Source: CAXTTV01 sp964247295 (GTDB taxonomy: Bacteria > Chloroflexota > Ktedonobacteria > Ktedonobacterales > Ktedonobacteraceae). From it: a stretch of 30,259 nucleotides of DNA. The first letter of the stretch is position 1. Every line of letters begins with the position of its first letter. Position numbers and translations under genes: made by a program. This document shows, one piece after another, positions 7,776 to 15,704 of this stretch. Below the pieces are notes generated by a model. The model was not told where the DNA came from. It searched no databases and saw nothing but the letters and a program-made list of their open reading frames with translations. The stretch is from the NCBI GenBank assembly GCA_964247295.1, contig CAXTTV010000037.1, forward strand, positions 1-30,259. Reading direction: 5' to 3'.

Positions 7776-8483
7776 ATGTCAATGTCAAAAATAAATTCTT
7801 CAGCGCTGACTGGATCAGGACCGTTACCTAAAACGATCATTCGCATCCTTCTAGCCGATGACCATACGATTTTACGCGCCGGTCTGAAAATGATGCTTAA
7901 CGCGGAGCCGGATATGGAGGTGATCGGTGAGGCACAGGATGGCCGCCAGGCCCTGGAAGAGGCCCTCCGACTTCAACCCGATATCGTGCTTATGGATATC
8001 ACGATGCCTGATATCAATGGGATTGAGGCGACCCGCCAGATTAAAAAGGCGATGCCGGAGATTAAAGTGCTGGTCCTGACGATGCATGAAAACGATGAGT
8101 ATGTTTTCCAGGCCCTGCGCGCCGGAGCATCCGGGTATATGCTGAAAGAAGCGGCAGCCACTGAGCTGGTATCCGCGCTCCATGTGATTCAGCAAGGGCA
8201 ATTTTATCTTTCACCCACTGCGCAGTCAGTGATGGTAGGAGATTATCTTCAGCGGGTGCGGATCGGTGAGGAGAAAGATAGCTATAGCAGCCTGACAGAG
8301 CGCGAACGTGAGATCCTTAAACTTGTAGCGGAGGGGTTTACGAATAATCAGATTGCGGAAAAATTGGTGATTAGTCCTAAAACAGTGGATACACATCGCA
8401 CACATATTATGGATAAGCTGAATCTTCACAGCCGCGCCGAACTCGTCAAATATGCAATGCGACGCGGGCTGCTGGAAGACTGA
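7776..8483 (+). CDS. Response regulator, NarL/LuxR family
   Basis: DNA-binding partner of the kinase just upstream. The receiver domain (about residues 22-140) has the acidic pair D28/D29, phospho-acceptor D74 (IVLMDITMP), the conserved Thr in VLVLTMHE, and Lys in GYMLKEA. The C-terminal GerE/LuxR helix-turn-helix (about 170-230) reads LTEREREILKLVAEGFTNNQIAEKL, a textbook match. Length (235) is normal, with a 20-residue polar N-terminal extension. Two in-frame ATGs (7776 and 7782) are close together; AGAGAAGAGA precedes the first. It is co-transcribed with the kinase. Targets are unknown, though the 8-2-8 repeat upstream of the kinase is a candidate. Confidence 0.95.
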   Translation: MSMSKINSSALTGSGPLPKTIIRILLADDHTILRAGLKMMLNAEPDMEVIGEAQDGRQALEEALRLQPDIVLMDITMPDINGIEATRQIKKAMPEIKVLVLTMHENDEYVFQALRAGASGYMLKEAAATELVSALHVIQQGQFYLSPTAQSVMVGDYLQRVRIGEEKDSYSSLTEREREILKLVAEGFTNNQIAEKLVISPKTVDTHRTHIMDKLNLHSRAELVKYAMRRGLLED

Positions 8484-8542
8484 GGATCTATGGCTACAAC
8501 GAGAATGAAAACACTAAACCCATATACAAATATAAATGCGGG

Positions 8543-8890
8543 CTACTCCTCTTCGTCATCGCCAAATTCCACACCGGTCGCGTTATCATCCGTAAAATAT
8601 TCGTCGCTATAGAAACCAACGTCTTTACCAACATAGACGCTTACAAGAAAATCTTCGCGCGGCATATCTGCCGATAGCACGAGATCCTCGTCAATCTGCT
8701 CAATCAGTTTGGTAAGATCAGCCTCCTCTAACTCCCGCTCCAAAATCAGAGTTCCATGAACGGTAGAAGTGGTGAAGTGAATATCAACTGTCCCAATCCT
8801 ATTGCTCGTCTGTAGATTATTCCCTTGCATAATGTAGTACCCTTCGGAATAAGGGGTACGAAAATGCCTCTCAAAACGAATATCTTCCAT
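8543..8890 (-). CDS. Small acidic protein of unknown function
   Basis: A 115-residue protein I do not recognise. It has no TM segment or cysteine. The pattern of short hydrophobic strands (GTVDIHFTTSTVHGTLILE, DFLVSVYVGKDVGFY) suggests a small alpha/beta fold. The C-terminus is strongly acidic (EFGDDEEE). The ATG at 8890 is used; a GTG directly before it (8893) extends the frame by one codon. No Shine-Dalgarno site is visible. It is convergent with the response regulator, 59 bases apart. Coding is supported by uniform codon use and a coherent protein. Confidence 0.72.
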   Translation of the reverse strand: MEDIRFERHFRTPYSEGYYIMQGNNLQTSNRIGTVDIHFTTSTVHGTLILERELEEADLTKLIEQIDEDLVLSADMPREDFLVSVYVGKDVGFYSDEYFTDDNATGVEFGDDEEE

Positions 8891-9034
8891 CACATCGTTT
8901 CACGTAACCAGAGGGTTCTGGTACGTTTTCCTTTCTCTACACCTGAAATAGTTCGCCTGCTTGTGCGTTACTTTACACACTTTTTAAGCTCAAGCAAGTC
9001 GATCCGTACAGCGCCTATTATATCATAAAGCAAG

Positions 9035-9060
9035 AAGAGGACCCGAAATCGGGTCCTCTT
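9035..9060 (-). terminator. Probable terminator of the zinc-ribbon protein gene
   Basis: AAGAGGACCC (9035-9044) pairs with GGGTCCTCTT (9051-9060), with the two inner GA/TC pairs possible as well. It lies 28 bases past the stop codon at 9088. The following minus-strand sequence (CTTGCTTTATG) is only moderately T-rich, so termination strength is uncertain. Confidence 0.6.
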
Positions 9061-9087
9061 GAGCATACACAAAATTTTGATAGCTTG

Positions 9088-10827
9088 TTAAAAATGGAAG
9101 CTAGATCGCATAGAAGAAAAATTTATCTGCTCTTCATCATTATATGTAACTTGCGGCGCGGTTTGAACAAAGGTGATAACTTTTCCATTATGTTCGGTCG
9201 CGAAAATAGCAATAGTGTAAATCGCCCCATCTTTCTGAAGCCCTCCACGGACCTGCTGCCAGCTTGCCCCGCCGAAGGTGATGGCTTTCTCGGTCTTGAC
9301 GCTGGTCATACCGAATTTGACGGTCTGTTTTTGCAGAACCTGCCCAACATCCTGACCTTCATTTTGCGCAGAGACGGTGACTGAGTCGGTCCCGGTGCTG
9401 TCCATAAAATGGGTTCCGCTATCATCATTTTTGATAGTCCAGTCATGGGGATACTGCATTGAAAAACCAGCGTTACTGCTCTGATACGCCATCGTAGGTG
9501 TAGTCACGTCGGCAACGGAAAAGGGTTTCGCAACTACAATCCACACACTACTCGCCAGTAAGAAAAAGACCAGAACAACGGCTACGATCCAGATCGTCTT
9601 TGGCTTTTTTCTGGCGACAACGGCCTCTGATCCCCACTGCCCCTGTCTGGGGATTGCGGTCGCTGGTTCCCGTTGATAGGGCTGACGCATTGGTTCCACA
9701 GTGGGAGCGGCTGGTGCGGTTGCGGTCGCGTCTATGCGTTTATCTTCCTGTGCTGCTACCTCCCGATCTCGCTCTGGTTGTGGTGTTGAGGTACGAACAA
9801 TCTCAGGTACGATGGACGGGCGTTCTTCTTTTTGTGGCTCTCTAACAGTTTCAAGGTCCGACCGGCTCTCACGCACCTGCTCGTCCATAAGAGTAACATT
9901 CGGTAGAACTATCGGTCTGGTTTCTTGAGCGATGATCTCTTCTGGCCGATCCTCCATCGAAACCTTTTCATCAGATGGTTTCTCTTCAATGGGTATTGGG
10001 ATCTCGCTAGTGGGCTGATCGGCAAGATCGTCTCGCAGATCTTGCCTATGAACAGGTTCATCTTTGTGAAGCTCCGGTGCGCCGGGACGATCTTTACGCT
10101 CCACAACCTCAGCCGGGGGTTGAGGACGCTGAGGTCTGGGCGGGATCATACCTACCGACTTTGCCGCCGGACGGCTTGGAACAACGACTGGCTTCCTTGG
10201 TGCCGGCGTCTCGGTCCTTGTAAGCGCTTTCTCTCCCGGAATATCCTTGACCACCTCAGCCGGCTCTGCTTTCATAGCTGCCACAGGTGGCCGGCTTTGA
10301 TCAACCTCAGATCTCTCTGCTTCTGGCTTCTCTGCTGGTTGCGCTACCTTCTTATCAGAGATCTCTGACTGCGATGGTTGCTCATCTACATCCCAAACCT
10401 TTACTCGCAACTCAGGAGTGCTCTTCTCAGCAGCGACGATGGTTGAAGTTGATTCTTTGCTGGCAAGCTTTTCTACAGCGTGAGCATCATCCTTGCGCGG
10501 CTGGGATGAGCTGATCGCTACAGGTTTCCCTTTCTGTTTCTCAGCGGTTACCGGTTTGGGCGGTTTAGACACGGCCTGGTTTTTCCAGGTATTTGGCATC
10601 TCGCGGCCCCTTGGACGTGAGGGCGTTTGCTGAGCCTTTTGCTCCTTGAGCTCTGGTTTTTCCGGTTTACTGCTACGGTTCTCTTCAACAGGAAAGGGAG
10701 AGCTTTTTGTTACGGCGCCTTCGTTTGCGTTGGCAGCGTGCGTTGGAACCAGGGTTCCGCACTTTGTGCAAAAGCGCGCATCATCTTTAGGTAGTGGTGT
10801 TCCACAATTTGTGCATTGTACGGCCAC
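9088..10827 (-). CDS. Zinc-ribbon, disordered-linker, single-TM protein with outer PsbP-like domain
   Basis: Of 579 residues, the first 25 form a zinc ribbon (C5-X2-C8-X11-C20-X2-C23). A linker of nearly 400 residues rich in Pro, Glu, Lys and Arg follows and is surely disordered. A TM helix (about 411-433, TIWIVAVVLVFFLLASSVWIV) is next, then a C-terminal domain of about 135 residues beginning FSMQYPHDWTI, which resembles PsbP-like outer domains. The ribbon would be cytoplasmic and the C-terminal domain outside. The frame is open to a GTG at 10899, but the GTG at 10827 is the better start: AGGAGAG lies 6 bases before it, the zinc ribbon begins at once, and a candidate promoter maps inside the extension. 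The function is unknown; a sensor or scaffold linking cytoplasm and envelope is possible. Confidence 0.85.
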   Translation of the reverse strand: MAVQCTNCGTPLPKDDARFCTKCGTLVPTHAANANEGAVTKSSPFPVEENRSSKPEKPELKEQKAQQTPSRPRGREMPNTWKNQAVSKPPKPVTAEKQKGKPVAISSSQPRKDDAHAVEKLASKESTSTIVAAEKSTPELRVKVWDVDEQPSQSEISDKKVAQPAEKPEAERSEVDQSRPPVAAMKAEPAEVVKDIPGEKALTRTETPAPRKPVVVPSRPAAKSVGMIPPRPQRPQPPAEVVERKDRPGAPELHKDEPVHRQDLRDDLADQPTSEIPIPIEEKPSDEKVSMEDRPEEIIAQETRPIVLPNVTLMDEQVRESRSDLETVREPQKEERPSIVPEIVRTSTPQPERDREVAAQEDKRIDATATAPAAPTVEPMRQPYQREPATAIPRQGQWGSEAVVARKKPKTIWIVAVVLVFFLLASSVWIVVAKPFSVADVTTPTMAYQSSNAGFSMQYPHDWTIKNDDSGTHFMDSTGTDSVTVSAQNEGQDVGQVLQKQTVKFGMTSVKTEKAITFGGASWQQVRGGLQKDGAIYTIAIFATEHNGKVITFVQTAPQVTYNDEEQINFSSMRSSFHF

Positions 10828-10875
10828 AAAAATCTCTCCTACGTTTGGTTTTACCGATCGGGCATGCGTAACCTT

Positions 10876-10904
10876 ACGGTATCCCAAACCCATATTCACG
10901 TCAA
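10876..10904 (-). promoter_or_regulatory. Putative promoter of the zinc-ribbon protein gene
   Basis: On the minus strand, TTGACG (10904-10899), a 17-base spacer, then TACCGT (10881-10876). The -35 is good and the -10 weak. Transcription would start near 10869, downstream of the GTG/ATG codons at 10899/10893, which supports the start at 10827. Confidence 0.45.
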
Positions 10905-11031
10905 GTAAGATTGACTATGATAGCATATCTGGTAACTTGTTTGGCCGAAAGACAGAGATCCGGTCTCCCCATGAGTCCGATCCCTATCCGCTCAACTACG
11001 CAAAGAGAGATTATGAAAGCTTCTCCACTAT

Positions 11032-12267
11032 CTATTTGAGCCGCAACAGATCTTCACGCTCTCCCTGTGTCTTAAAGGGCTGGCGGGTTTTGACCAGCTC
11101 TACTAATTTTTTTCGCCCCTTAGGACTACCAATCATCAAAACACCAACCAGCTTATCTTCTTTGAAGAAAAGCTTGCGGTAATTGTCGCTTTCCTTCTCA
11201 CCAGGCTCACGCAAGCTAAGCATCTCTAGCTCGGGATTATCTGACTCAGCCGAGCCCACAACCGCGATATTCACGTTGAACAGCGGACTGGTATAGGTCG
11301 GCACATCATGATATTGAACGCGCCCGCCAGCCATATTCGTACCGGCGATCCTCCCATGACCCATAGCGTTATCCCAGGTTCCCATCGTGTGATGGTGTTG
11401 TACGGTCAGATCGTAAAATTCCGCGATATCTCCAGCGGCATAGATACCAGGGACATTTGTTTCTAAATATTCGTTTACAACGACACCATGATCTACCCGC
11501 ACGGGTGTGTCCTTGAGAATGCCAGTATTGAGGGTGATCCCCAACCCAATACCGATCACGTCCGCCTGAATCTCGCGGCCCTTCTTTGTTTTTACATATG
11601 TTGGGACACCATTCTGCGGAACAACCTCGACAATCTCGTCACCGTGAATAACCTCGACGCCAAATTTTTGAGCGATGTGGTCTACGACCTCGCCTCCCTC
11701 AACGTCCAGGGCGCTCCTCAACCAGTAGGGACCACGCATAATCCACGAGGTATTCAACTTGCGAACCGCGAAACCATCACAGAGCTCATAAGCGATAAAA
11801 CTACCTCCATAAGCCACAGCGGTCCGAGACTCTAGCATCCGCTCAATGATCGTCTTGGTGTCATCTAAGGTAACGAAATTATAGATATGCTTTGTCTCTT
11901 TCGCGCCCGGAACGGTGAGTGAATTGGCCCAACCTCCGGTGGCGATCAACAAGGCATCATATGGCAGACGCAATCCCGTATCCGTCTCAACCACCCGCCC
12001 CTCGGTGTCCAGGGCTGTGACCATGGTTTCGGTTAGCAGTGTAATATTCTGCTGTTCATGCTTCGCCCGGTCACGCATCATCACTTTCTGCTCTAGCAGC
12101 ACCCCTTGCAAAAATCGGGGCAGAGAGACACGATTATAAAGTGGATAGGGCTCGTTGGTAATCAGATGAATGCTACAATTGGGATCATTCTTGCGCAGCG
12201 TCTCGGCGGCAGTGGTACCTGCGATGCCGTTTCCTATAATCACATACCGTTTATCATGAGTTGCCAA
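11032..12267 (-). CDS. NAD(P)H/FAD-dependent oxidoreductase, NirB N-terminal-like
   Basis: A pyridine-nucleotide-disulfide-type flavoenzyme of 411 residues. The N-terminal FAD motif is intact (VIIGNGIAGTTAAETL, residues 9-24), followed by a segment typical of nitrite-reductase NAD(P)H subunits and rubredoxin reductases (EPYPLYNRVSLPRFL). The LLIATGG motif and the second FAD contact GIYAAGDIAEF are present. The usual NAD(P)-binding GGGxxGxE is altered to YGGSFIAYE, so nucleotide binding may be unusual. No siroheme or [2Fe-2S] domain follows, so it is a reductase module only. The start is TTG, the only in-frame candidate before the Rossmann fold; AAAGG lies about 11 bases upstream. Its redox partner is not evident in the window. 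Confidence 0.88.
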   Translation of the reverse strand: MATHDKRYVIIGNGIAGTTAAETLRKNDPNCSIHLITNEPYPLYNRVSLPRFLQGVLLEQKVMMRDRAKHEQQNITLLTETMVTALDTEGRVVETDTGLRLPYDALLIATGGWANSLTVPGAKETKHIYNFVTLDDTKTIIERMLESRTAVAYGGSFIAYELCDGFAVRKLNTSWIMRGPYWLRSALDVEGGEVVDHIAQKFGVEVIHGDEIVEVVPQNGVPTYVKTKKGREIQADVIGIGLGITLNTGILKDTPVRVDHGVVVNEYLETNVPGIYAAGDIAEFYDLTVQHHHTMGTWDNAMGHGRIAGTNMAGGRVQYHDVPTYTSPLFNVNIAVVGSAESDNPELEMLSLREPGEKESDNYRKLFFKEDKLVGVLMIGSPKGRKKLVELVKTRQPFKTQGEREDLLRLK

Positions 12268-12287
12268 ATTATTAGCTACCTTTCTAT

Positions 12288-12311
12288 ATATGTTGAAATA
12301 TATTCACATAT
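12288..12311. repeat. Imperfect palindrome at the tnpB stop, possible element right end
   Basis: ATATGT (12288-12293), one bulged T and GAA pair with TTC and ACATAT (12303-12311) around a 5-base loop. It covers the last codons and stop of tnpB. IS200/IS605-type elements carry subterminal hairpins at their right end, so this may mark it. It could also act as a terminator or operator for the 36-base gap before the FAD oxidoreductase. Confidence 0.35.
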
Positions 12312-13557
12312 CAGTCGGCGACGGAGAAACCTCCGCGCGCCGGTTTTCGATTGCGGTGAAAACACCCGCACACCGCACGGGATCACCCGTGTGTGGCCCT
12401 AGTCGGGCAAGAAACCGCTGATAGATGTTGATCGCGCTATTCTCATCGCGATCCATCACCAGTCCGCAGTTCTGACAGTGATACACTCGCTTGTATAAAG
12501 GCATGGCTTGCTTAGTGCCACAGCCGCTGCACATCTTGGAGGTATCACGTTCGTCTATGAGATGCACTTCTTTCCCAAACAGCACACACTTATAGGTCAG
12601 CATCTGCACAAAGCGGGAGAGGCCCCAATCATTGTAGACTAAGCGGTTGCGAAATGCCCGTTTCCGCTGTTCTTTCGGGGTCTCCTCATCCCTCTTTTTG
12701 ATGACCATCTGCCGTTGGGAAAGATCGCCAATTACCACAGCACTTGCAGCCAGTTTGGCGGCGATCAGATGCGATGCTTTGTGCAGACAGTCTTGCTGTT
12801 TATTGCGCTTCTTCTGTGAGACCCGCTTATAGACGCGGGAGAGGTGCAGATAGCGTCGGGATTTCTTTTTGCACCGATCTCGTTTAGAGCGGATCTTATC
12901 TAGTTGTTTATTATACCATCGGGAACCTTTAAAGCCACCTATGTGATAGAAACGGCCTCGGCTATCGTAGCCCGTTGCTAATGTTTTGATCCCCAGATCA
13001 AAGGCGATAATCCCTTCGGACTCGGCAGCTTGTTCAGGCACCTCGTAGACAAAGGAGCAATAATACATCCCTCGGCCATCACGGGAGACGGCTACTTCCC
13101 GAAAGCCGGGTGGCGGGGCTTCGGTCAGGTGCGCCATGATGTTGGGGTAGCGCTTCTTGCGCCCCTTGCCCCCAGTCGGTAAGATCAGGGTGTTCCCTTC
13201 CATTTTGTCGAGATACATGGCGGGATAGCAGAGAGTGAAAAACTGGTGCCGGGGTTTGACCCGTGGAAAGCCCGGCTTTTTCTCGCCTTCGGCCACCCGT
13301 TTAAAGAAGGCTTGCATCGCTTTATCCAGGCGAAAATAGACCTCGGCCAGGAGCTTGCCATACACACCATTGATCTCCGGGTCATGGACTCTGCTCGCTT
13401 TGAGAGATTTCTTGATCTCCTTGAAATTCCAGCGTTCCCCCTCTCGCAAGCGCATCACCCACCAGTTATAAAGCCCGCGACATTTGCCTTGCATCCATTC
13501 GAGGGTTTGGGTATCCTCCGGGCTCAGCTCCATTTTGATTTTTTTTGCGATCAGCAT
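12304..13557 (-). CDS. tnpB: TnpB-type RNA-guided nuclease (IS200/IS605 OrfB), no TnpA partner
   Basis: A 417-residue TnpB, normal in length. It has the RuvC-I aspartate D187 (IAFDLGIKTLATG), a Lys/Arg-rich RNA-binding region (about 220-255), a C4 zinc finger (C343, C346, C361, C364) and the RuvC-III segment VMDRDENSAINIYQ (D369/D371). At the RuvC-II position the usual Glu of IEDL is Gly277 (VVIGDL). A Glu occurs downstream at E336 in IDERDTSKMCSGCG. It is thus either a lineage with a relocated catalytic Glu or an inactive copy. The guide (omega) RNA would be expected at its 3' end, around 12270-12450 on the minus strand. Its ATG overlaps the stop of the DUF488 gene by 7 bases. No tnpA is nearby. 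Confidence 0.95.
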   Translation of the reverse strand: MLIAKKIKMELSPEDTQTLEWMQGKCRGLYNWWVMRLREGERWNFKEIKKSLKASRVHDPEINGVYGKLLAEVYFRLDKAMQAFFKRVAEGEKKPGFPRVKPRHQFFTLCYPAMYLDKMEGNTLILPTGGKGRKKRYPNIMAHLTEAPPPGFREVAVSRDGRGMYYCSFVYEVPEQAAESEGIIAFDLGIKTLATGYDSRGRFYHIGGFKGSRWYNKQLDKIRSKRDRCKKKSRRYLHLSRVYKRVSQKKRNKQQDCLHKASHLIAAKLAASAVVIGDLSQRQMVIKKRDEETPKEQRKRAFRNRLVYNDWGLSRFVQMLTYKCVLFGKEVHLIDERDTSKMCSGCGTKQAMPLYKRVYHCQNCGLVMDRDENSAINIYQRFLARLGPHTGDPVRCAGVFTAIENRRAEVSPSPTDM

Positions 13558-14342
13558 GGAACGCGCCTTTTCTCTTCCTTCTCTTCAGAGGTTTCTACAA
13601 TTGCTGCGAGCGGAGCGCCTGGGGACTTCTCGTCGCGTGCCTCTGCTGCGTGCTGGATCTGGATCTCGGGCCGCCGCGCTTGCAAGAGCTCGGCAACCAG
13701 GGACCGGTGACACTCCTGCCAATCGGCACAAGCGCATAAGAGAATCGCGCCCGGTCTGCCTTCAAGGAGGGTCAGGGCATGACGCAGGCCTGTCTCCTGA
13801 TCCACCAGAAGGAAGGGCCGATGCGGATAGTTCGTATTGCCCAATTCTGGGATGCGGTGATAGGCCTGTGGGAACCGCTGTGCCAGTTGCCCCCGGTTGT
13901 AGGCGGGATCAAAGCGCGACCCCGCTCGTTTGCGGATATCCAGGATCAGGTAGTCCTCGGCGACCAGACGCGCAAGCTGCTCCTCTGCTCCTTCCTGCCG
14001 ATACCCCAGTGTGACAATGATGGGACCCGAGCGGGGGGCTGCCCCTGCCTCCGTTTCCACCGGGATCAGGCTCGCTGGTCGGAACGCATCCAGGGTACGC
14101 ACCAGATGAAAGCGGGTCCCCAGCCAGAGGGCCACTTCCGTGCAGGCAACTCCGCTCCGAGTAAAGGTGATCTGCCAGCCACACCGGGCCCCATGCTGTG
14201 CATAGAGTCGGGGCGCAAGCGGGACGATCGTTTCCAGAACGGCGGTTGGATGCGTTTGGGCAAAGAGGGCTGCGACCTCCAGGTAGGATGGGCGCGAGGA
14301 CGGCTCGGGCATACGGGTCCGTGCAGCATCGTGATGGATCAT
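13551..14342 (-). CDS. DUF488 domain protein, last gene of the accessory operon
   Basis: The C-terminal two-thirds (about residues 110-235 of 263) match DUF488: TLGYRQEGAEEQLARL at its start, LILDIRKRAGSRFDPAYNRG, RIPELGN, and the closing LLCACADWQECHRSLVAELL with the family's CxxxxxxCHR pattern. The biochemical role of DUF488 is not established. The first 105 residues are extra and unrecognised. The C-terminal tail (EKSPGAPLAAIVETSEEKEEKRRVPC) goes beyond the domain and may have been created where the TnpB element joined. The open frame continues upstream to 14684, but the ATG at 14342, with AAAGGA 7 bases before it, is the real start. The upstream part of that frame is a shadow of the next gene. 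Confidence 0.85.
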   Translation of the reverse strand: MIHHDAARTRMPEPSSRPSYLEVAALFAQTHPTAVLETIVPLAPRLYAQHGARCGWQITFTRSGVACTEVALWLGTRFHLVRTLDAFRPASLIPVETEAGAAPRSGPIIVTLGYRQEGAEEQLARLVAEDYLILDIRKRAGSRFDPAYNRGQLAQRFPQAYHRIPELGNTNYPHRPFLLVDQETGLRHALTLLEGRPGAILLCACADWQECHRSLVAELLQARRPEIQIQHAAEARDEKSPGAPLAAIVETSEEKEEKRRVPC

Positions 14343-14363
14343 GTTGAGTTCCTTTCTATTGAA

Positions 14364-14404
14364 GGGAGAGGAAAAACCGCGTGTTTGCGCACTTCCCCTC
14401 TCCC
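14364..14404 (-). repeat. Intercistronic hairpin before the DUF488 gene
   Basis: GGGAGAGG (14364-14371) pairs with CCTCTCCC (14397-14404) across a 25-base loop, inside the 68-base gap between the 166-residue gene and the DUF488 gene. There is no T-run, so RNA processing or stability is more likely than termination. Confidence 0.4.
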
Positions 14405-14410
14405 GTGGTC

Positions 14411-14911
14411 CTACCGAGGAAGATGCTCCCAGGTGGTGGAGGGCCCCAGACCGAGCATACTCAGGATCGGAGTTGCCTGCTCCACCGACAGGCCTACAAG
14501 CGTCGCCCCATTGGCAGAGAGATCCACCCGGAAGGTCGGGTCTTCCAGGTCCTCGGGCGCGAGAACGAGCTCCACCACCGGGTGTGACCCGGTGGCCCGC
14601 ACGCGCGTAGCTCCCCAGAACTGGAACGTCGCCAGGGTCAGGGTCAGGCTCATGGTGGGGCGTGCGAGGGTGCCCTCTTCCCATCGCTCTAGCATCGGAA
14701 GCCCAAGCACGGTCAGCAGGCTGGGTAGATCCCGCAGATCGACCGGCGGCAGCATCTGCCCATTGATGGAAAGCTCTACCGGCGCGGTGTCACGGGTATG
14801 AAGGCGCAATTGAGCACGGGTCCACTCCGTGTTGAGGAAGAGGAGCCGGTGCTTCCGGGCCCGGAGAAAGCCGGATGCGCCACGTCCACCGGAAGGAAGC
14901 GATGTGGTCAT
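14411..14911 (-). CDS. Unknown 166-residue protein, apparent short relative of the neighbouring paralogs
   Basis: Not recognised. It appears to be built from two copies of a module also visible in the three larger upstream proteins. The first copy reads VELSINGQMLPPVDLRDL with LLTVLGLPMLERWEE after it; the second reads FRVDLSANGATLVGLS with ILSMLGLGPSTTWEHL after it. The shared pattern is a beta-strand pair, an NG turn, a Leu-rich helix, a GL turn and a Trp. Unlike its neighbours it lacks the N-terminal EQIxxxA domain. No TM segment, signal peptide or catalytic motif is seen. The ATG at 14911 has AAAGGA 9 bases upstream. It is the seventh gene of the operon, 67 bases after the preceding one. 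The paralogy is judged by eye. Confidence 0.75.
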   Translation of the reverse strand: MTTSLPSGGRGASGFLRARKHRLLFLNTEWTRAQLRLHTRDTAPVELSINGQMLPPVDLRDLPSLLTVLGLPMLERWEEGTLARPTMSLTLTLATFQFWGATRVRATGSHPVVELVLAPEDLEDPTFRVDLSANGATLVGLSVEQATPILSMLGLGPSTTWEHLPR

Positions 14912-14978
14912 GAGAGATGGTCCTTTCTGTGAGAAGAGATCCCCTGATGCCCCGAGAGAGACACCAGGGGGATACGGG

Positions 14979-15704
14979 TTACCTGGGATCGTCCGCCTGA
15001 TCCAGCGGTTTCCAGGCTCTGCACCAGGTAAGACCCAGCGTGCCTAAGAAAGCCGATGCACGCTCCAGGGAGAGGTGCTCCAACCGGACATCGTTGGCGA
15101 CCACACTCAACCGCTGCTCCGGCTCCTGCTCCAGGGTGATGTGGGTGGACCAGAGACTCGCAAAGGTCGCGCGGGTGAAGTTCTGCTCGATCAGGCGAGC
15201 CAGCCATAGGGTCCGCTCGCGCTGCTGATGGGCAAGCGAGCACTCCTGCCAGTCGGAGTGCGGGAGCAATTCCAGCGCTTCCAGGATCTGGCAGGCCTCG
15301 GGATGCGTGAGGTCCTCAAAGCGGGTACTGTTCACCTGAAGGGTCGCGCTTTGCGGTTTCCAGGTGAGGGAGACCTGTCCCCAGGGGGTGATTAATGAGC
15401 AGACCGGCGGCTGTTCACGCAGGCGGGCCAGGGTCTGGGCCGGGGTCTCCCAGTTCTCCTGCCCTTCGAACAGATGGGGTTGCGGTTCCCAATCCAGCGT
15501 CTCATCCAGGTCGCGGGCCACCCGCTGGGTGTAGAGCTGCTTGCCTGCGGGGGTCATATGCACCATCCGCACATTCCAGACCTGCTGGACGGCCAGGAGC
15601 TCAGTCAAGATTTCTGGGGCTTCTTTGACTGTGATGATGGTCAGCTCCGGGTAGCGGCTCTGAGCCTCAGCACGGATCTGCTCGGGGATGGATGTCTCTG
15701 TCAT
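14979..15704 (-). CDS. Tandem paralog A, unknown family (241 residues)
   Basis: Third of three consecutive paralogs in transcription order. Layout: an N-terminal domain (residues 1-75; EQIRAEAQSRYPELTI, then ILTELLAVQQVW), a variable linker, a middle module (102-170; CSLITPWGQVSLTWK, ATLQVNSTRFEDLTHPEA, LELLPHSDWQECSLA) and a C-terminal module (about 197-236; LSVVANDVRLEHLSLERAS, LGTLGLTWCRAWKPL). The two modules resemble each other. There is no TM helix, signal or catalytic motif, so these look like cytoplasmic structural or binding proteins. The open frame reaches 15770; the ATG at 15704 is preferred because AAGGAG lies 10 bases before it and it gives an ATGA overlap with the stop of paralog B. 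That overlap suggests translational coupling. Confidence 0.82.
   Translation of the reverse strand: MTETSIPEQIRAEAQSRYPELTIITVKEAPEILTELLAVQQVWNVRMVHMTPAGKQLYTQRVARDLDETLDWEPQPHLFEGQENWETPAQTLARLREQPPVCSLITPWGQVSLTWKPQSATLQVNSTRFEDLTHPEACQILEALELLPHSDWQECSLAHQQRERTLWLARLIEQNFTRATFASLWSTHITLEQEPEQRLSVVANDVRLEHLSLERASAFLGTLGLTWCRAWKPLDQADDPR

Noticed and set aside
14343..14684. N-terminal extension of the DUF488 frame
   Set aside because: It is rich in Gly/Arg/Pro, lies antiphase to the 166-residue gene on the same strand, and a proper ribosome-binding site exists at 14342.
13779..14801. Long plus-strand frame opposite the accessory operon (340 codons)
   Set aside because: It mirrors the GC-rich minus-strand genes, shows no protein features and has no ribosome-binding site; the minus-strand genes have both.
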